From Alistipes putredinis DSM 17216 (GTDB lineage Bacteria; Bacteroidota; Bacteroidia; Bacteroidales; Rikenellaceae), in assembly GCF_000154465.1 (NCBI RefSeq), contig NZ_DS499577.1, positions 990,013 through 1,054,012 on the forward strand: DNA of 64,000 nucleotides, given 5' to 3'. Position 1 is the stretch's first letter. Each line of letters begins with the position of its first letter. This document shows positions 23,466-32,735 of the stretch, piece by piece. The notes under the pieces were generated by a model. That model worked only from the letters and a program-made list of their open reading frames with translations. It was not told the origin of the DNA and did no database searches. The position numbers and the translations under genes are program-made.

Positions 23466-24239
23466 TTATTCCTCGACTATCTCCATATATCGAGCCGGAT
23501 CAAATGAAATGTGCTCATTACCACCGATATATCCTAATTGATTCGACAGGCACCTGGTGTTTCTGATCGTTGCGTCGATGTTTCGGTGAGAGTGCCCGTA
23601 TATCCAATATTCAATCGGGCTCGCTTCGATATAGTCTGTCAGGTCCACCATAAACGCTCCGTTGATCGGACTGTCCTGAAATTCAGGAGCCATCAGTAGC
23701 GATGAGGGGACGTGATGTGTCATAACCACGATGTGTTTGGCCTTGCTCTGTTTTACGGCCTCGGTCAGAAACCGGAAACAGCGAAAATGCTCCTCGTTGA
23801 AGCGGGTCCACCTTAGTATGTCGTTCTCGCAACGGATATTCCTAAAATCATTCACACGCATAACGGTTTCCGCTGCTTTGTCGAACGGAATCTGTGCCCA
23901 CAGAGGTGTCACAATCAAGTCAATTTCTACCCCCAGCGATATGACCTGATTGTTATAATAACGAACATTGGGGCGAAGGGCATAACTCCATCCGTCTACC
24001 GTTGTTGCCATATCGAATCCCCGGTAAAACTCATGATTGCCCGGAATAGCGATTACTTGTTCGTAATGGTCGGCTGCCCAATCCCAAAACGGATGTCGCT
24101 CGCAGTATTTATCACTCAAGTATCCGATGTCACCGGCAAGAACAAGAATATCTCCCGTTACGGCCAGGGGATGTTTCTGCAAAAAACGGCTGTTTTCATC
24201 AAATTCCAGATGAAGGTCGCTTGCGTATTGTATCTTCAT
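23466..24239 (-). CDS. Calcineurin-like metallophosphoesterase
   Basis: 257 residues from ATG 24239 (MKIQYASDLHLEF). All metal-binding motifs are present in order: DLHLEF near the N-terminus, LAGDIG at about 35, GNHEFY at about 72, THHVPS at about 170 and GHSH at about 215. The family hydrolyses phosphomono- or diesters; the substrate is not predictable. It is the first gene of the minus-strand cargo block, ahead of AbiE. Stand-alone phosphoesterases of this type occur both in phages and beside defence genes. Confidence 0.8.
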   Translation of the reverse strand: MKIQYASDLHLEFDENSRFLQKHPLAVTGDILVLAGDIGYLSDKYCERHPFWDWAADHYEQVIAIPGNHEFYRGFDMATTVDGWSYALRPNVRYYNNQVISLGVEIDLIVTPLWAQIPFDKAAETVMRVNDFRNIRCENDILRWTRFNEEHFRCFRFLTEAVKQSKAKHIVVMTHHVPSSLLMAPEFQDSPINGAFMVDLTDYIEASPIEYWIYGHSHRNIDATIRNTRCLSNQLGYIGGNEHISFDPARYMEIVEE

Positions 24240-24443
24240 TTCTCTATATATCAATATCGTTGTTATCTGACGGAATATGACCGCAAAAGCAGGTTTTATC
24301 CTATATATAAACAGGCTCCGTATTATGCCGAAACCTGTTGCAAGATACGAATAAACAAGTAGATAGACAATTTTATCTGCGAAATTACACCCGTTGAAGC
24401 GATAAAGCCGCTATTCCTTTTTGTAACCAAATATCACGCAGAA

Positions 24444-24797
24444 ATGGAAGATAAGAATCTTACGCTGGAGCAGGAAGCCCAGATTAAGGAGAAGGCGGCC
24501 GCGCTGAAGGCCGAAAAGAAAACCCGCAAGGTCTATCCAATGGTCGTGTTCGGCGACACGGACTGCGGCGAGAAGGAGTTCTACGTCGCCTACATGGGCG
24601 AGCCGACCTTCCCGCAGTTCTCGAAGTTCATGGCGGCATCGAAGAAGGACGAGGTGAACGCCATGCGTCAGCTCGCCCGCGACTGCTTCCTCGACGGCGA
24701 CAAGGAGTTGGTGGATAACGAATCATTGTTCCTCTTCGGTCTGATGTCCCAGCTTTCGGAGATTATCACCACCCGTCAGAGCCTGCTGGTAAACTGA
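24444..24797 (+). CDS. Tail assembly chaperone, short form
   Basis: 117 residues, acidic N-terminus, then an alpha/beta domain (MVVFGDTDCGEKEFYVAYMGEPTF). It lies after tube genes and before the tape measure, the place of lambda gpG-type chaperones. The zero frame stops at 24795-24797, but the -1 frame continues for 65 sense codons without its own start, so a longer chaperone is probably made by frameshifting. Confidence 0.7.
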   Translation: MEDKNLTLEQEAQIKEKAAALKAEKKTRKVYPMVVFGDTDCGEKEFYVAYMGEPTFPQFSKFMAASKKDEVNAMRQLARDCFLDGDKELVDNESLFLFGLMSQLSEIITTRQSLLVN

Positions 24798-24985
24798 TAG
24801 ACACCTGGGCAGTACGTGACGACCAGCGGATTCGTCAACGGCTGATCTATATCCGCCACTACTTCCCGGGTGTTCATCTCGACAGCATCACGGACGAAGA
24901 GTTTGCCATGCTTTCCGAGGAGGCGTTGTGGCTGCACCAGCAGGTGCTCGTCTCCCGTCTGACCTTGCAACCGCCGTCTCCCTGA
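24788..24985 (+). CDS. -1 frame extension of the tail chaperone (GT-like)
   Basis: Reading -1 from GTA AAC (24789-24794) gives GKLIDTWAVRDDQRIRQR and then a helical 65-residue extension ending at a TGA at 24983-24985. No ATG, GTG or TTG in a suitable place starts it. Tail chaperones of many phages make a frameshifted fusion that binds the tape measure. The slip site is not a canonical heptamer; single-tRNA slippage at AAC to AAA is one possibility. Confidence 0.65.
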   Translation, partial: GKLIDTWAVRDDQRIRQRLIYIRHYFPGVHLDSITDEEFAMLSEEALWLHQQVLVSRLTLQPPSP

Positions 24986-24996
24986 TCCGCTTTCCG

Positions 24997-25034
24997 AAGC
25001 CCCGCAGCCCTTGTGACTGCGGGGCTTTCCTTTT
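24997..25034 (+). terminator. Rho-independent terminator before the tape measure gene
   Basis: Eleven-base-pair stem aagccccgcag (24997-25007)/ctgcggggctt (25017-25027) followed by a T-rich tail (tccttttc). Inside the tail operon it may reduce expression of the tape measure, or need antitermination. Confidence 0.75.
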
Positions 25035-25089
25035 CAGTCCCCGGCACCCGAAAAGGGCTATTCTTTCAACGGATGTAAACACGCTATTC

Positions 25090-28000
25090 ATGGCTCAAAC
25101 GCAGAATTACGAAGTCTATTACGATATAAAGGTCAATGCCACGGAGGGAACCGAGCAGGTCACTGCCTTTGCCAATGCCGTCGAGAAGCTGAGCAAGGGT
25201 CGGATAAGTTTTGCACCGGTCGTGACCAACATCAACGAGATGATGCAGGCCGTGGAAAAGACCTTCCGGGGAAAGAACGGCAAGAAGAAGGATTTCAACT
25301 TCGATCTGGAAATCCGAACCGGCGAAACGGAAAAGCGACTGGAAGGTGTCAAGAACCTGCTGACCGAAATCAAAGAACTGACGCAGGGCATCAAGCTGAC
25401 CATCAATCCCGGCGAGAAAATCGACGGTCGTGCGCTCCGTAACCAGACCAACAAACTTGTCGGCAAGAAAAAATTGGACGAGCAGCAGGCCGAGGCGAAA
25501 CGGAATGCCGCTTCGGCTGTCAAGAGCGTCATGGACACCCAGCGGACGGTCACCCGTTCCATCGGCAAGATCAACTCTGCCCTCGCTCATTTAGAGAAAA
25601 GGCGTGAGGTAAACATCAAGACCGACGCGGCCCGGGCACGCTTGCAGGAAATTCTCATTCTTTTAGGCAATATCCGGGGCGCAGCCACTATGACGCTGCA
25701 CCTGAATACGGCAGCTCCCGCGACCTCCGTCCCTGCCGGTCCCGTCGTGCGCCCGCCGTATGCCCCAGTCGCAGCCGCCGTTCTTTCCGACAAGGAACAG
25801 GCCGGACTGAACAAACGTCTCTATGCGGACGAGGCCATGAACCGTCAGCGCATGCAGCAGGCCAAAGAGAAAGCGGCCTTGCAAGTGGAGACCTTCCGGC
25901 AGATGTCGGAGATCCGTGCCGCCGAGCGTGCCGCACGCTTACGTGAAAGCGAACGTACGCGTACCGACCGGGAGTTGCGCAAAATTGCCGAGCGCACCCG
26001 CCGCGAGGAACTCAATGCGGAGAAGCGACGCCGTCAGGCCGAGGATACCCAGCGGCGGCGCAACGCAGCCCGTGCGGTAACAACCATGCGCCGTCAGGCG
26101 GCTTTCGAGGATTCCGTGTACGGCAGCAAACGCCGTGCGGCCATCAACCGTATCCAGTATTCCAAGGCTCCGTCGTGGCGGAACCTCCCGATGGCCGGAA
26201 TGCTCAACGCCTACATGGCCTACAACTTCCTTCGCACACAATTCACGGAGGCCGTCGAGTATTCCAACATCATGCAGTCGGCACACTCGATTCTCCGGGT
26301 TGCCGATTCAGACCTGGCGACCTTCGAGGGGCGTTTCGACCGGATGGCCCGGTACGTGCGCCGCATCGGTGTTGAGACCAAGTTTACGGCCATCGAGGTG
26401 GCGGGTGCGGTGAAATTCCTCAGTATGGCCGGTATGGGTATCGAGACCATCAACGAATCGATCCGCCCGATTACGAACCTCGCGCTCATCGGGGACAACG
26501 ACATCTCGCAGATTGCCGACCTTGCCACCAACATCCAGACCGGCTACAACATCAAGAACACCAGCATGGGCTCGGTGGCCGACATCCTGGCCTCTACCGT
26601 CTCGCGTTCCAACGTAAACATCATCGAGATGGCCGAGTCCTTCAAGATGGCTGCCGGTTACCTGCGTCTGTCGGGCGTCGATTTTACGGAAGCATCCGCC
26701 GCCATCGGCGTGCTCGGCAATATGGGTATCAAAGGAACAATGGCCGGTACGGCTTTGCGAGCTATGGCCACCCGCTTTGCCAAACCCACCAAAGAGGCGC
26801 GGGAGGCATTGGACCGTCTGGGTGTGAAATTCACCCGCATGGAAGACATCTACGGCAAGCAGGTGGAAAAGCTGCGCCCGCTGGCCGACATCTTCGAGGA
26901 CCTGAACAAGAAAGGGGCGACGATGGCCGACATGCAGACCATCTTCGGCAAAATCGGAGGCAACGCCGCCATGATGTTTGTCAGCAACTACGGGCAGCTT
27001 CGGACGCTTGCTTCCCAGAACCGGGCGTCGCAGGGCATCTCCTCCGAACTGGCGCAAGTCAAGCAGGACACGACCAAAGGCTTGTGGTACCAGATGACCT
27101 CCCAGCTTACGGAATCCTTCATGCAAGGGTACGAACTCATCGAGCCGGTCATCCGGAGCACGTTGAAAGACTTCCTTGCCAAATTCAATTCCCGCGAGTT
27201 CGCCCGAGGTCTCGCCTCCATTGGGCAGGGCGTCATGAGCCTGCTCTCCGTGCTGGGTAACTTCGCATCGTGGATGACCCGTAACTTTTACTGGATCGAA
27301 CCGCTCCTGTTCACCGGCTTTGTCGCCACGCGGCTGTTCAAACTCGCCGGCGCCCTGACCAATGTCGGCGTCGCGGTCGGCTTTATCGGCAAACAGACCG
27401 CAGGCAACTCCATCGTCGAGCTGGTTTCCGGTCTGACCGGCCTGACCAGTGCACGAGGAATCAAAGCACTCTCTTTCGCCAACAAACGGGCCCTTGTCAC
27501 GGCCTTGCGGGCAGCCGGTGTCAGCGGCAAGGGTGCGATGGGCCGTGCCTTGTTGCAAAGCGGAGCCGGGTCCTTCGCCGCCCGTGCCGGATTCTCCTCG
27601 CTGTTCGCCTCACAGGTCGCTACGGGCGGCGGTCTGGTCGGTGCTGCCGGTTCCCTGAGTGCCATTGGTACGGGTGCCGTTGCCGCAACGGCCGGTATCG
27701 CCGCATTGGTGGGAGCCTTGGGCTGGGTCGCCTACAAGACATGGCAGATCAAGAAAGCCAAGGACGCCGTACTGGAAGACATAACCGCCAACGAGAAATA
27801 CCGCTATCCGGTCATCGAAGACTTGTACGCGGCCTTGCACAAAACCTACCAGCAGGCCATCGATACCAAAAAGGCGGTGGACGACCTGACCTCCGGCAAG
27901 ACAGTTGAGGAAAGCAGCGGGCATAAAATCGGAATATTTACCGGGAACTGGTGGATGTCATTTCTGGCTGAACTCGGCGCCAGCTTGTCTTCCTCCCGAG

Positions 28001-28965
28001 GGGGTGTCTATCATGCTCCGGCATACAGTTATAGCGATGCTCAACAAGACGACAGCCGGGAGGCCATTACCGCCATTGCCCGCCGTGACAGCCAGTCGCG
28101 CCTGAACGCCGCCTATGCCGAGTTCGGCAAAATGTCCGACCCGTTGGAGGTCCGTGCCTTTATCGAGAACATCGCCCTCAAATACGGGCAGCAGGCGGTG
28201 ACGGCGGCCGAAGCCGCAAAGAAACTCGGCTTGGACAAACCTTTCTGGTTCGAACGTAACGGCAAGATTACCTATACCAACGCTCTCGGTGACCTGCCGG
28301 AAGTGGCTGCGGCCTATACGCCCACTTACGCCGCCTACCAGAACAACACCACCGTGAAACACATCACCACGGCGGCACAAGGTTATCTCGATGCCATCGA
28401 GAGCATGGCGGGTGCCCGTGCCCTGATCGAGAAGTCGGGATTCGACTATGGAGAGTTGGCCCGTGGCGGCTTTACGCAGAACAAAGACGGGCTGTGGGTA
28501 CAGAAGGCTTTGAACGCGCAGGCTACCGACAAGGAGCGGCAGGAGATGCTGGCCGGCCGGCAGCGCGTGCACCACCTGTTGGTAAACCTTTCCGGTACCC
28601 TACGCCAGGTATTTGGCGGTTCCTCGGAGGCTGCGGAAAACATCCTCCGTAAGGCGGGCTTCTCAGCTGCGCTCTATGCCAACGAGCCGGACTCGAACGA
28701 CACCTCCCCGTTCAACGCCAACCGCATCACGAACATAGGAGACGATGACGGCGGCGCGGGCGGCAACTACTCCGGTACGGGGCGGTTATCTTCGGCGGCT
28801 CCCAAGCAGGTCATCGTCAACATCACCAACCTGATGAGCGTGGAGACCATCGACCTGTTGAAATCGCCCGAGGGTCAGACCGCCGAGATCCAGCACTTCA
28901 AGGAACAGATGGCACAGGCCCTTATCGACGTAGTGCATGACTTCGACGCCTCGTGGAACGGTTAA
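25090..28965 (+). CDS. Tail tape measure protein
   Basis: 1291 residues from ATG 25090 (MAQTQNYEVYYD); upstream in-frame codons run through the terminator and are not used. About 1-370 is charged coiled coil with Arg-rich helices. About 370-620 matches the TP901-type tape measure domain (YSNIMQSAHSILRVAD, KFTAIEVAGAVKFLSMAG). About 740-900 is a Gly/Ala-rich hydrophobic stretch. Length sets tail length in the family and the hydrophobic part may insert in the host membrane. Confidence 0.85.
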   Translation: MAQTQNYEVYYDIKVNATEGTEQVTAFANAVEKLSKGRISFAPVVTNINEMMQAVEKTFRGKNGKKKDFNFDLEIRTGETEKRLEGVKNLLTEIKELTQGIKLTINPGEKIDGRALRNQTNKLVGKKKLDEQQAEAKRNAASAVKSVMDTQRTVTRSIGKINSALAHLEKRREVNIKTDAARARLQEILILLGNIRGAATMTLHLNTAAPATSVPAGPVVRPPYAPVAAAVLSDKEQAGLNKRLYADEAMNRQRMQQAKEKAALQVETFRQMSEIRAAERAARLRESERTRTDRELRKIAERTRREELNAEKRRRQAEDTQRRRNAARAVTTMRRQAAFEDSVYGSKRRAAINRIQYSKAPSWRNLPMAGMLNAYMAYNFLRTQFTEAVEYSNIMQSAHSILRVADSDLATFEGRFDRMARYVRRIGVETKFTAIEVAGAVKFLSMAGMGIETINESIRPITNLALIGDNDISQIADLATNIQTGYNIKNTSMGSVADILASTVSRSNVNIIEMAESFKMAAGYLRLSGVDFTEASAAIGVLGNMGIKGTMAGTALRAMATRFAKPTKEAREALDRLGVKFTRMEDIYGKQVEKLRPLADIFEDLNKKGATMADMQTIFGKIGGNAAMMFVSNYGQLRTLASQNRASQGISSELAQVKQDTTKGLWYQMTSQLTESFMQGYELIEPVIRSTLKDFLAKFNSREFARGLASIGQGVMSLLSVLGNFASWMTRNFYWIEPLLFTGFVATRLFKLAGALTNVGVAVGFIGKQTAGNSIVELVSGLTGLTSARGIKALSFANKRALVTALRAAGVSGKGAMGRALLQSGAGSFAARAGFSSLFASQVATGGGLVGAAGSLSAIGTGAVAATAGIAALVGALGWVAYKTWQIKKAKDAVLEDITANEKYRYPVIEDLYAALHKTYQQAIDTKKAVDDLTSGKTVEESSGHKIGIFTGNWWMSFLAELGASLSSSRGGVYHAPAYSYSDAQQDDSREAITAIARRDSQSRLNAAYAEFGKMSDPLEVRAFIENIALKYGQQAVTAAEAAKKLGLDKPFWFERNGKITYTNALGDLPEVAAAYTPTYAAYQNNTTVKHITTAAQGYLDAIESMAGARALIEKSGFDYGELARGGFTQNKDGLWVQKALNAQATDKERQEMLAGRQRVHHLLVNLSGTLRQVFGGSSEAAENILRKAGFSAALYANEPDSNDTSPFNANRITNIGDDDGGAGGNYSGTGRLSSAAPKQVIVNITNLMSVETIDLLKSPEGQTAEIQHFKEQMAQALIDVVHDFDASWNG

Positions 28966-28984
28966 TTAACGAAAAGACAACGAC

Positions 28985-29977
28985 ATGAAGAACCTATTCG
29001 GCAGCAGATTGCTCAATATCGGTGCCTCGACGCTTCTGAGCGGGGGCATCCTTTCGCATGGCGGACTGGGCGGCTACATCAGCGATGCCGCCCGTCGCGT
29101 CATCGGTCTGGGACTCGCGGAGTTTCAGGACGGTGCCGTACATTACTTCTCCAAGAACAGCGACATCCTGAAACGTGCCGTCATTCAGTTCGCCAGCCAG
29201 ACGGCCTACGGCATGCTCCGCTCTTATCCCCGCTATATCAAATACTGGGAACAGAAAGAGCGGGACAAATACCTCGAAACCCAGTCGCAGAGTGCCATCG
29301 TCAACAAATCGGGACAATACTACCAGCTCATCAAGGAGCAGCAGGCTGTCGCCGAGAAGAAGAACTACACCGACAGCATAGTGGGCCGCACGGTGGCAGA
29401 CTACATCGAATTGAAAATCAGCGGCGAGGGAACCTACTACGACAAAGAAAGCGGCAAGGTGGAGCCCAACAGCAAATACGGGCTGATCACCTTCGTCGAT
29501 TTGGGTCCGCAGGTACAGCTCTCCTCGAAAAACAACATCGTGCTGACCACGGTGCAGGGTCGTGACTACACCCGAAAAGAGTTCATTTCGGGCGGTGATC
29601 TGGAATTTACTATAAACGGTCGGATAACCAGCAAATATCCCGACGTGTACCCGGAAGCCGAGCTGTCGAAGTTCCTGAAAATCGTCCAGTACAAAGGTGT
29701 CATCGACTGCGACAACACCATCCTGCGGCAGTTGAAAATCTCGCAGCTTATCATTCTGGGTTACTCGCTTCCAACCGCCGAATACCGAAACGTGCAGCCC
29801 TATACCTTGCAATGCGTGGCCGTGGAACCCTCCGAGGCGGTAGAACTGATCTCCAAAGATGCGGAGGTCGTGGATGAAGCCATCGAACATACGAACAAAT
29901 GGATCAAGTGGGTACGGTTCGGCACCGATGTCATTGACCCAACCTCCATATTAAAACTGAACAACCTATGGCTGTAG
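28985..29977 (+). CDS. Tail protein of Bacteroidales phages (DUF6046-like)
   Basis: 330 residues. The N-terminal third is helical; the C-terminal part has strand-rich LELTINGRI-type sequence (DLEFTINGRITSKYPDVYP) reminiscent of DUF6046 and LysM-carrying hub adaptors. Position after the tape measure and before a gpD-like hub suggests a baseplate initiator. Family name from memory, moderate certainty. Confidence 0.55.
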   Translation: MKNLFGSRLLNIGASTLLSGGILSHGGLGGYISDAARRVIGLGLAEFQDGAVHYFSKNSDILKRAVIQFASQTAYGMLRSYPRYIKYWEQKERDKYLETQSQSAIVNKSGQYYQLIKEQQAVAEKKNYTDSIVGRTVADYIELKISGEGTYYDKESGKVEPNSKYGLITFVDLGPQVQLSSKNNIVLTTVQGRDYTRKEFISGGDLEFTINGRITSKYPDVYPEAELSKFLKIVQYKGVIDCDNTILRQLKISQLIILGYSLPTAEYRNVQPYTLQCVAVEPSEAVELISKDAEVVDEAIEHTNKWIKWVRFGTDVIDPTSILKLNNLWL

Positions 29978-31320
29978 CACCGCTTGACGTATTATGTTGC
30001 CGGATTACCATCGGAGACCCCGATGCGGGCAATCCGATGTCCATTCTGAACCCCATTACGCTTACGGAGGTGCAGGAGGTCGAAATCGTCGAGACCTACA
30101 AGAAACTCATCGGCACGGCAACCATCCGTTTTCCAAAAGGGACCATTTTCCGCTCCACCATCATCGGTACGGCCACCCTTGAAGGCAAAGACGCCAGCCG
30201 GATAACCACCGAGGTCATGCAGGACGGCGTGGTCATCGAGAAACGTTCCAGTTACTCGGCGATGGACGCCACGACCTTCAAAACCGGGCAACGGGTGCGT
30301 ATCCGTTTGGGCTATAACGGGATGCTGCGCACGATGTTCGACGGATACATCACCGGCTATAACACCGAGAGCAGCTTCGAGCTGAAATGCGAGAACATGG
30401 CTTACAAGCTCAAGCTGAAGCAGGCACCCAAGTTCGAGACGCCGGCATCGGGCACGAGCGTGAACGACGTGATGGAGGGCAAATACAACATCCTGAAAGA
30501 TACCGGATTCAAACTGCACTCCGAGACCAAGCGGTTCGACATCCAGATCGGGAAAATCAAAATCACGGACAACTTCACCGTTGCCGACATCCTCTCGGCG
30601 TGGAGCCGTTACCGCATCTACTGCTTTCTGAAATACGACGAAAACAGTCCCGACCGGATGCCCGCCATCGCTATCGGCCGTCCGTACTCCTCCGCCAAGA
30701 GTCAGCCCCGGTTTCCGGAAGACAGCGCATCCGGTCCTTTCTGTATCCGCTTCGACACGCATGTGGCCTCGTCGGATTTGAAAGTGCTCAAGACCGACCC
30801 GAAATTCCTTGCCGTGCAGGCCAAGGCGTTGGGCTCGGATGAGAAATTCTTCGAGGTGACGGTGCGCCTGAATCCCGACTACGACCCGAACGTTTCCGGC
30901 AGCAAGGAGTTCCAGACCGTGAACGCCACGCAAATCAGCAAGAAGACGCACAAGGTGACGGGCAACACCACGGCCAGCGGTGCGCAGACCCGCACGAAAG
31001 TGGACCTTTCGACCTACACCATCGTACCCTACATGTCGCCGAACATGAAAATCAACTCCGACAAGCTCGTTGAGGAGGCCATCGAATACTTCCGCAGCTA
31101 CAACCTGAACGGCATCAGCGGTTCGGTGACGCTCTTCGGGGATTTCGGGTTATATCCGGCCTGTCAGGTGGAACTCATCGATGACCGGAACCCGGCCAAG
31201 AACGGCACCTACATCGTCGAGGAGGTTACAACCACTTTCGGGACGGGAGGCTACCGGCAGAAAATCACGATACCGCATAAAATCAAAGGAACAAAGACAA
31301 CGTATGGAAATAACTCTTAA
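29968..31320 (+). CDS. Baseplate hub protein (gpD/late control-like)
   Basis: 450 residues, overlapping the previous gene by 10 nt. Strand-rich N-terminal domain with ETYKKLIGTATIRFPKG and MFDGYITGYN, and a C-terminal half ending QVELIDDRNPAKNGTYIVEEV, the order seen in gp27/gpD-type hubs where the last domain receives the spike. No lysozyme motif seen. Confidence 0.6.
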   Translation: MAVAPLDVLCCRITIGDPDAGNPMSILNPITLTEVQEVEIVETYKKLIGTATIRFPKGTIFRSTIIGTATLEGKDASRITTEVMQDGVVIEKRSSYSAMDATTFKTGQRVRIRLGYNGMLRTMFDGYITGYNTESSFELKCENMAYKLKLKQAPKFETPASGTSVNDVMEGKYNILKDTGFKLHSETKRFDIQIGKIKITDNFTVADILSAWSRYRIYCFLKYDENSPDRMPAIAIGRPYSSAKSQPRFPEDSASGPFCIRFDTHVASSDLKVLKTDPKFLAVQAKALGSDEKFFEVTVRLNPDYDPNVSGSKEFQTVNATQISKKTHKVTGNTTASGAQTRTKVDLSTYTIVPYMSPNMKINSDKLVEEAIEYFRSYNLNGISGSVTLFGDFGLYPACQVELIDDRNPAKNGTYIVEEVTTTFGTGGYRQKITIPHKIKGTKTTYGNNS

Positions 31321-31328
31321 AGATGATT

Positions 31329-32648
31329 TTACCAATGGACATTTTTCTTATCCAATTCCAGCGGTGAACTTATGACTGTGAATGCACAAGGAGTTCCCAA
31401 CCACGGTGTATCGAAACATTCGGATTTCGCTATGGGTGATTCGCTACACATCATACCATAGAGTGGACAACATCGAAAGGATGAATTGCCTAATAAAAAT
31501 TTATACATTGCCTCCAAAGCGATCAATTCAAGAACGTCCATCGAATCATCGCCTTCAACTATATCTTCAGCACGTTTCGTTGCTGTTGCAGGATTATGAT
31601 GTCCACAACTATGAGTTTGAATATAAGGAATGCCTAACCAACTAATGATAGCATTTAAGTTTTCTATCGAAATGCAATCTGTTTTTTCTTCATATAAAAC
31701 TGTCAATAGAGGAAGCATCTTATTGGATAAACGCACTCGCTCCAGAACCGTCTTAATATAATCTAACGGAGCAACTAAGTTTTGCTTCAACATTTCTAAA
31801 AAGTTGTTGACCATTCCATCAAAAAAATCGGGAATAGGAATGCTCTTCTTTTGTGGTGTTGTAATTGTAGACTGATCGATATAATCTGAAAATAGTTGCA
31901 TACCGTCGGTAATCTTTTCTTTTTCAGCTTTTGCCAATAGCTTAATCAGACTCTCGCCTGGGGCCATACTGAAAAGAGCTGCATGACAACAGCAGATAAG
32001 AAGTTTGGTATTGTGGTATAATGAAGGATAGTTGTGCTTGCATAATATTTTCACAACATTGTACGGAATATCATCATGTGTAGCATCAGGGTCAACTAAA
32101 CTTTGATACAAGGCTGCCATGCTTTCCTTGATGATGTGTGCTCCCAGTTCTAAAGTATCCGTAACCTTGTTTTCAAATGTTATAATCAATGATATTACAG
32201 GCATATTTTTCCCTTCGACAATTTTCTCTCCTGTTCTAATCTCGATTCGTTTAGTTTGGTCTATTTTTACTCCATAAAATTGACTGTCATTGAAAAATCC
32301 ATTTCCAACTCTGAATATGCTGTCAAGACGCTTCATTCGTTCTGTCGGAGAAATAGAATACGGTAACTTGACTTCATCACGGACGGCTATTTCCTCTTTC
32401 AGTTTCAACATCATTTCATAGCGTAAAATACTGGAAGATAATCCCCACAAAGTACCTATGTTTTGCCAATAGTGGATGTATTCATGAATGAAAGTCCCTC
32501 GATCTTCTTGGCTTATTAGGCTTAAATCGGTGTTGAAATCTCCTGCTGTGTAAATATGGAAGAATGAAGTGTTATAAGCCCCGCGCAAATTAGATACTAT
32601 CTCTTTTTCAGATACTCCTAACGATAATAATTTTTCTTGTATATTCAT
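31329..32648 (-). CDS. HExxH-containing cargo protein, possible metallopeptidase
   Basis: 439 residues, AT-rich, on the opposite strand to the tail operon. Residues 54-58 are HEYIH within TFIHEYIHYWQN, the zinc-binding motif of gluzincin-type peptidases. No third ligand is assigned, although a CGHHN block is at about 370. The rest is helical with no signal peptide, so it acts in the cytoplasm. It ends 8 nt from the hub gene end, with no terminator between. Insertion between hub and spike marks a moron, perhaps a defence effector. Confidence 0.6.
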   Translation of the reverse strand: MNIQEKLLSLGVSEKEIVSNLRGAYNTSFFHIYTAGDFNTDLSLISQEDRGTFIHEYIHYWQNIGTLWGLSSSILRYEMMLKLKEEIAVRDEVKLPYSISPTERMKRLDSIFRVGNGFFNDSQFYGVKIDQTKRIEIRTGEKIVEGKNMPVISLIITFENKVTDTLELGAHIIKESMAALYQSLVDPDATHDDIPYNVVKILCKHNYPSLYHNTKLLICCCHAALFSMAPGESLIKLLAKAEKEKITDGMQLFSDYIDQSTITTPQKKSIPIPDFFDGMVNNFLEMLKQNLVAPLDYIKTVLERVRLSNKMLPLLTVLYEEKTDCISIENLNAIISWLGIPYIQTHSCGHHNPATATKRAEDIVEGDDSMDVLELIALEAMYKFLLGNSSFRCCPLYGMMCSESPIAKSECFDTPWLGTPCAFTVISSPLELDKKNVHW

Positions 32649-32735
32649 TTTTTATAAAGTTTCATTTTAAGTATTCAAAGATAGCAAAAAGCCTCTATCC
32701 AACTGTCTATTGTCGAATTTATCTATTCTTTGAAT

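Noticed and set aside
24928..25089. Longer start for the first tape measure protein
   Set aside because: The codons run through the terminator hairpin at 24997-25034 and the residues are not tape-measure-like.
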